Shown piece by piece: positions 27,257-31,544 of a DNA stretch of 31,544 bases (position 1 is the first letter of the stretch; each line of letters starts with the position of its first letter). The stretch is taken from the NCBI GenBank assembly GCA_964632485.1, contig CAZWDO010000021.1, forward strand, positions 1-31,544, read 5' to 3'. The position numbers were made by a program, and so were the translations under genes. The DNA comes from CAZWDO01 sp964632485 [NCBI: uncultured bacterium]. Its GTDB lineage: Bacteria > JAGOEH01. The notes under the pieces are model-generated. The model ran no database searches. It saw only the letters and a program-made list of their open reading frames with translations, and was not told where the DNA came from.

Positions 27257-28882
27257 ATGAATGATTCGAATTATTTCATTGAAATTCTCGCCAAAGAATT
27301 TTTTACTATAATCCGGGAGATCACCCAGCACCGACAAGCTGTATCCGTAGAGAATTTTAAAATAATGCTTCGTCAAAACACAGGAATCAGCTTGATGATT
27401 CGTGATTACATTCTCAAACCGGGCCGTGAAAACTCCAACAGTCTCAATCAGTTGCAGGCCCGTTTCGATGAAATGGAGCGTGATCGGCGGTTTTTAGAGC
27501 AGCAGCTCAAAGAGAATCAGGGGCTCCTTTCAGGCCGTGACCGACTGATCCGGACTTTTGTCGGTACATTGGCCAATCTGGAAGGATTAAAGGGGTATAA
27601 TTGGTATGATGAGCTGGTGAAATGCAAACAAAGTTGCGCAGGTGAAGGGACATTTTCTTTATCTCAGGTGGAATCGCTGCTGAAAGTTATGAAGAATGAG
27701 TTATTCCGCAAATCATTAACCGTTGAGGATGAAAAAGAGAGCGAACAGCGATCCCAACGGAAAGATGATTATGCCAAAGAACAGCAGATATTCAATGTCG
27801 GCCAGACCCGGGAGATCCTTTATCAAAAGATACAGCATCTCATTGCCGAAATCAACTTACCCAATTATGACCGGATCAACCAAAAAAGTGAAAAATTCCT
27901 GCAGGATTTTTTAACGAATTTCAGCCTGGAACGCTTGGACACCTATTTAGAAAAGGTAGTGGAATTGTTGCAGGAGTTGAAATTTGAGTATCAAATCAAG
28001 CGCGCGGAGATCGACGCCTTTTTGCATGAGTTGATCCGCAAGCTTTTGGAGACCGAACAGGAGTTTATTCTTCATTTTGAATCGGCCCAGGATCGGCAAA
28101 AGGACAACAATCGAGCGTTCGAATCATTTCTAACCGATCAGTTGAACGATTTGGGCAAAACCTTTGAATCGATCAGCGAGGGGGATGAATGGGGAAGACT
28201 CAAACAGGATATTCTGGGTTCGCTTGACGGGATTCGTGTCAAAATCGAAGAAAAAAGCAAGGAAGAGGAATCCGAGTTTCTGACCATGCAACAGCAACTT
28301 GACCAGGTGAAAGAAAAATTGAACGATACTCAAAACGAACTGGAAGAACTGAAAAAGCGCTCTGAGCTGATCGAAAAGGAGATTTTGCTGGATGGGCTGA
28401 CAGGCGTTTTCAATCGCCGGGCCTTTGATCAAAAGATTAAAGAAATGGTACTGCTTTATCAGCGCTATCAGGAGTCTTTCAGTTTAATAATGCTGGATGT
28501 AGATTATTTCAAACGGATCAATGACAAATATGGCCATCGGGTGGGAGACAATGCTTTGATGCGGATAGTGAAAAATATTCGCGAGATTATTCGGGAAGTC
28601 GATTTTCTGGGCCGTTACGGCGGCGAAGAATTCGTCTTGCTTCTACCCCACATCGATGGGGACCAGGCATTGATCGTAGCGGAAAAAATCCGACTGGCAA
28701 TTGAAAAAATCACCTTCACCTACAAACGCAACGAATTAATTAAAATTACCCTGAGCGCGGGAGTTGCCGTTATTTGCCTGAAAGACACGGAAGATAGCCT
28801 TATTCAGCGCGCAGATAAGGCACTATACTTAGCTAAAAATTCTGGCCGCAATCTGGTTCGTTCAGAAAACGACCTGAAATAG
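27257..28882 (+). CDS. Diguanylate cyclase with long helical/coiled-coil N-terminus
   Basis: 541 aa. The C-terminal GGDEF domain (about 379-536) has DGLTGVFNRR, the metal-binding Asp in MLDVDYFKRIN, the active-site GGEEF (455-459) and an RxxD inhibitory site (REVD, 446-449) five residues upstream. It should therefore make c-di-GMP from GTP and be product-inhibited. The first 370 residues are charged and mostly helical, with coiled coils near 62-92 and 325-375. They show no membrane segment and no sensor domain that I recognise. The protein is probably cytoplasmic and regulated by oligomerisation or a partner. It follows trxA by 21 bp; the ribosome binding site is weak. Confidence 0.9.
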   Translation: MNDSNYFIEILAKEFFTIIREITQHRQAVSVENFKIMLRQNTGISLMIRDYILKPGRENSNSLNQLQARFDEMERDRRFLEQQLKENQGLLSGRDRLIRTFVGTLANLEGLKGYNWYDELVKCKQSCAGEGTFSLSQVESLLKVMKNELFRKSLTVEDEKESEQRSQRKDDYAKEQQIFNVGQTREILYQKIQHLIAEINLPNYDRINQKSEKFLQDFLTNFSLERLDTYLEKVVELLQELKFEYQIKRAEIDAFLHELIRKLLETEQEFILHFESAQDRQKDNNRAFESFLTDQLNDLGKTFESISEGDEWGRLKQDILGSLDGIRVKIEEKSKEEESEFLTMQQQLDQVKEKLNDTQNELEELKKRSELIEKEILLDGLTGVFNRRAFDQKIKEMVLLYQRYQESFSLIMLDVDYFKRINDKYGHRVGDNALMRIVKNIREIIREVDFLGRYGGEEFVLLLPHIDGDQALIVAEKIRLAIEKITFTYKRNELIKITLSAGVAVICLKDTEDSLIQRADKALYLAKNSGRNLVRSENDLK

Positions 28883-28883
28883 C

Positions 28884-29156
28884 CTATTTTTTTTTGAATT
28901 TATTGCGTAAATCCATTACAATATTGGTAAACGTCGCATTGGAATTTATTTTACCATTTTGGTCTCTGACTACTTCCCCATGCTTGGGCAGCTCTATGGT
29001 AATCCAATGCTCACCACTGGCCATTTCCATTATTTTTTTGATACTGGCAGCATCCAGGAGAGTTCCGGCTTTAAAAATTATTTTACCCTGATGAGACAGA
29101 TGGTTGACGAGAATCATTCCGGGTTTTAATTCTGCCGGTCTTAATTTCAGGGGCAT
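28884..29156 (-). CDS. Small protein resembling the N-terminal module of HD-GYP phosphodiesterases
   Basis: 90 aa. The pattern LKPGMIL...G.IIFKAGTLLDAASIKKI resembles the short domain that precedes HD-GYP domains, here standing alone with a lysine-rich tail (KFKKK). No catalytic domain is attached. It converges on the diguanylate cyclase gene with only one base between the stop codons. AAGGAGA seven bases before the ATG supports the start. A role in c-di-GMP signalling is inferred from the pattern and the neighbour only. Confidence 0.65.
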   Translation of the reverse strand: MPLKLRPAELKPGMILVNHLSHQGKIIFKAGTLLDAASIKKIMEMASGEHWITIELPKHGEVVRDQNGKINSNATFTNIVMDLRNKFKKK

Positions 29157-29243
29157 TTTAAAGTCTCCTTCCTTTATGATTATCGAAAAAAGCGTTTACC
29201 GGAAGCGTGTCCGAGGGAGAGAACCATCGGCAGATTCCGGAAG

Positions 29244-31202
29244 TCAGTTTAATAATTCCCGCAACAAGTTAGTAGCGCTTTCCCATTCCTCATAGGCTTG
29301 AGCCAGAAGCTCAGGAATATCTTTATAGCGGCGGCTAAAGCGGATCATCGTCTCATTATTTTTATGGATTTCAGGATCGCAGAGTTGCAGTTCCAATTTT
29401 TTTTGTTCATCTTCGAGGGCAGCGATTTGGGATTCAAGGGATTCCACTTGCTTTTGAAGTTTTTTTCGATCCTCGGCGATCAACTGGCGTTTTTGAGCGT
29501 TTTCGCGCCGGGTGTCGCGCGCTGAAGCCTTATTTTTATCGCGGAAAATATCCGAACTGGAATGGCGGACTTGCCAACCGGCCTGAATTTCCTTATGCCA
29601 GGTTTGCCAGAAATCATCGAAATTACCCGGGTACTGAACCAGTGTTCCGTGATGCAAATAAAATACTTTATTTACCAATTCATTCATAAAAAACCGATCA
29701 TGAGTCACCAGCAATATCGTGCCGGGATAATCCTGGAGGGCCATAAACAAAGCTTCTTTGGAAGGAATATCGAGATGGTTGGTGGGTTCGTCGAGAATTA
29801 AAAAATTGGCGTCGCTGAGTAAGAATTTGGCAAAAGCAACGCGGGTCTTTTCACCCCCGCTCAGGATATTGATTTTTTTATAGACATCATCGCCGGAAAA
29901 GAGAAAGCTGCCGAGTACGGGACGCACAAAGGGCGCGCGAGAGACAGAGGCATCGCGCATCAATTCATCATAGATTGTGTTATCGGGATTAAGCAATCGA
30001 TCGCTTTCCTGGGAATAATAAGCGATTTGTACATTATGGCCGAAATTGATCTCCCCATTATCGGGCGCTTCCAATCCGGCCAGCAGGCGGGTCAGGGTGG
30101 ATTTGCCCTGGCCGTTGGCGCCGATCAGGGCGATTTTCTCCCCCGATTGAATTTCAAATTCCATATCCTGAAAAACCGTTAACTCTCCATAACATTTTTT
30201 CAAATTTTCCACAGCAACGGCGCGGCTGCCGCCTTTACTAAAATCCGGCAATTTGAAGCGTTGATGCGAATCGAGGCTATTGCGTTCCTGATTGGGCAAT
30301 TCAGCCTGCATCCGTTCAAGCAGTTTGACTTTACTTTGGACATTAGCGGCGTGGCGCGCCTTAGCGCGAAAGCGGTTAATATATTGCTCAATCTGGCCGG
30401 CGCGTTTCTGAATCCGCTCACTTTGTTTCTGTATCTGCTCCTGAAACTGAGACCATTGTTCGACAAAATCCTCATAATTACCTGTGAATCGGTGCAAGCG
30501 CCCATGATTTAAAAACCATACCGAACGGACCATTCGATTAATGAAAGCCCGATCATGCGAGATAATGAGGATAGCGCCTTCGTAGCTGGCTAAATAATCT
30601 TCCAGCCATTGAATGGATGGCAAGTCCAGATGGTTGGTGGGTTCATCCAAAAGCAGAACACGGCCGGGCTGCAACAATATTTTTGCGAGAAACGCCCGCA
30701 TTTGCCAACCGCCTGAAAATTCAGTCAGCGGCCGTTGCCAGTGACTCTCTTGAAACCCCAACCCCATCAATACTTTGGCGACATCCGCCTGACGGGAATA
30801 ATAATGATGAGTGTCCAAAAAGGTCTGCCGCTCGCCTATCTCGTCCATCATCGTTCTGATTTCAAGGTCGTCTTTCACCTTGCTCAGGCGCGTATGCAGT
30901 TGGTTCAATTCGTCTTCAAGCCGTCGGAACTCTGAAAAAGCGCTCATCGCCACATCCCATACCGTTCCAAATACCCACTCTCCCGCAATCTGGGGCAAAT
31001 AACCGATCGCCAGACCCTTCTCCCGGCTGATTTCACCCTCATCTGACGGCAATTCCCCCAGGATCAAACGGAATAATGTGCTTTTACCAGCGCCATTGGG
31101 ACCTATTAAAGCAATGCGGTCTCCTGACTGAATGGTAAATGATAACCCATTGAGTATGGTCCGGATACCAAAATGCAAACTGACATTCTGAAAATAAATC
31201 AA
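29244..31202 (-). CDS. ABC-F family ATPase (Uup/YheS-like)
   Basis: 652 aa with two ATPase domains and no membrane segments. Domain 1 has Walker A GPNGAGKST (34-42), signature FSGGW (162-166) and Asp186/Glu187. Domain 2 has GANGQGKST (361-369), LSGGE (447-451) and Asp471/Glu472. The charged linker (about 240-320) is the region that reaches the ribosomal tRNA sites in this family, and a C-terminal coiled coil (about 575-645) is typical of Uup/YheS members. Such proteins act on ribosomes in translation quality control or antibiotic protection. The start is TTG at 31202, giving the family-typical MIYFQNVSLHFG, with AGAGGA six bases upstream. Confidence 0.92.
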   Translation of the reverse strand: MIYFQNVSLHFGIRTILNGLSFTIQSGDRIALIGPNGAGKSTLFRLILGELPSDEGEISREKGLAIGYLPQIAGEWVFGTVWDVAMSAFSEFRRLEDELNQLHTRLSKVKDDLEIRTMMDEIGERQTFLDTHHYYSRQADVAKVLMGLGFQESHWQRPLTEFSGGWQMRAFLAKILLQPGRVLLLDEPTNHLDLPSIQWLEDYLASYEGAILIISHDRAFINRMVRSVWFLNHGRLHRFTGNYEDFVEQWSQFQEQIQKQSERIQKRAGQIEQYINRFRAKARHAANVQSKVKLLERMQAELPNQERNSLDSHQRFKLPDFSKGGSRAVAVENLKKCYGELTVFQDMEFEIQSGEKIALIGANGQGKSTLTRLLAGLEAPDNGEINFGHNVQIAYYSQESDRLLNPDNTIYDELMRDASVSRAPFVRPVLGSFLFSGDDVYKKINILSGGEKTRVAFAKFLLSDANFLILDEPTNHLDIPSKEALFMALQDYPGTILLVTHDRFFMNELVNKVFYLHHGTLVQYPGNFDDFWQTWHKEIQAGWQVRHSSSDIFRDKNKASARDTRRENAQKRQLIAEDRKKLQKQVESLESQIAALEDEQKKLELQLCDPEIHKNNETMIRFSRRYKDIPELLAQAYEEWESATNLLRELLN

Positions 31203-31459
31203 AAAGCGTCCTCTTTTTCCCTATAGCTGTTCATGGATCGTTAATCCCTAAATATTACATATAACGGTTACGTTTCTATAAATAGTTGGATTCCAGGATG
31301 TGGAATACCCCAACTATCATCGTTTTCTAAACGCGCTCCCACGGGACGAGCTCATTCATCCATCGCTTAAAATAATACATATCAGCATATTAATCAAGTG
31401 TTTTTTAGTGTATGATTTATGATTAATTCTACTTTGTCATTATAAGTCGAAATGACTGC

Positions 31460-31515
31460 TCCTGCGGAGGCAGGAATCTAATCTCATTCGCGTCATTCCT
31501 GCGGAGGCAGGAATC
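31460..31515. repeat. Two copies of a short palindromic dispersed repeat
   Basis: A 19-bp sequence with inverted arms (TCCTGC and GCAGGA around GGAG overlap) occurs at 31460-31478 and 31497-31515, 37 bp apart. The window then ends in GGATGCCGGATCAAG, the usual start of another common dispersed repeat. The 342 bp from 31203 hold these repeats and the upstream region of the ABC-F gene; I see no gene there. Confidence 0.7.
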
Positions 31516-31544
31516 CATCTTTCACTACTGGATGCCGGATCAAG

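Overview
The window looks like part of a Gram-negative genome from the Fibrobacterota-Chlorobiota-Bacteroidota (FCB) side of the tree. It could be a candidate phylum of the Calditrichota/KSB1 kind, but the sequence alone does not fix this. The clues are secreted multidomain proteins that end in a type IX secretion (Por)-style C-terminal domain, PKD and fibronectin-III modules, long arrays of carboxypeptidase-regulatory-like repeats, an outer-membrane beta-barrel and a LolA-like protein, AAGGAGG-type ribosome binding sites and consensus TTGACA/TATAAT promoters. Both ends of the window lie in repetitive sequence, so this may be a complete metagenomic contig.

Left part, about 1-20520. This part is dominated by a direct tandem duplication with a period of 9437 bp. 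Bases 1-9000 recur at 9438-18437 and appear identical wherever compared, including intergenic DNA. Each period carries a papain-like (C1A) secreted cysteine peptidase gene on the minus strand and a divergently transcribed hybrid sensor histidine kinase on the plus strand. Three peptidase genes are visible. The first (A) starts at 3704 and runs off the left edge. The second (6842-13141, 2099 aa) has A's N-terminus and repeats joined to the C-terminus of the third. The third (B, 16279-20520, 1413 aa) has a diverged N-terminus and only two repeats. The simplest history is unequal crossover between the repeat arrays of A and B, which duplicated the kinase and created an in-frame A/B chimera. An assembly-graph loop through the same repeats is the main alternative.

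Middle part, 20809-26538, minus strand. This is a compact, probably co-transcribed cluster. In transcription order it encodes a small lipoprotein, an outer-membrane beta-barrel, an ABC ATPase (LolD/MacB class), two FtsX/LolE-like permeases and a LolA-like outer-membrane lipoprotein-sorting protein. The last three junctions are 4-bp ATGA overlaps. The set spans inner membrane, periplasm and outer membrane, and suggests a dedicated envelope export or lipoprotein/lipid trafficking device of unknown cargo.

Right part, 26915-31544. Thioredoxin (trxA) is followed by a soluble coiled-coil diguanylate cyclase with intact GGEEF and RxxD sites. A 90-aa protein resembling the N-terminal module of HD-GYP proteins converges on it. 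An ABC-F ATPase on the minus strand comes next, and the window ends in dispersed short palindromic repeats. No tRNA, rRNA, CRISPR array or transposase was seen.
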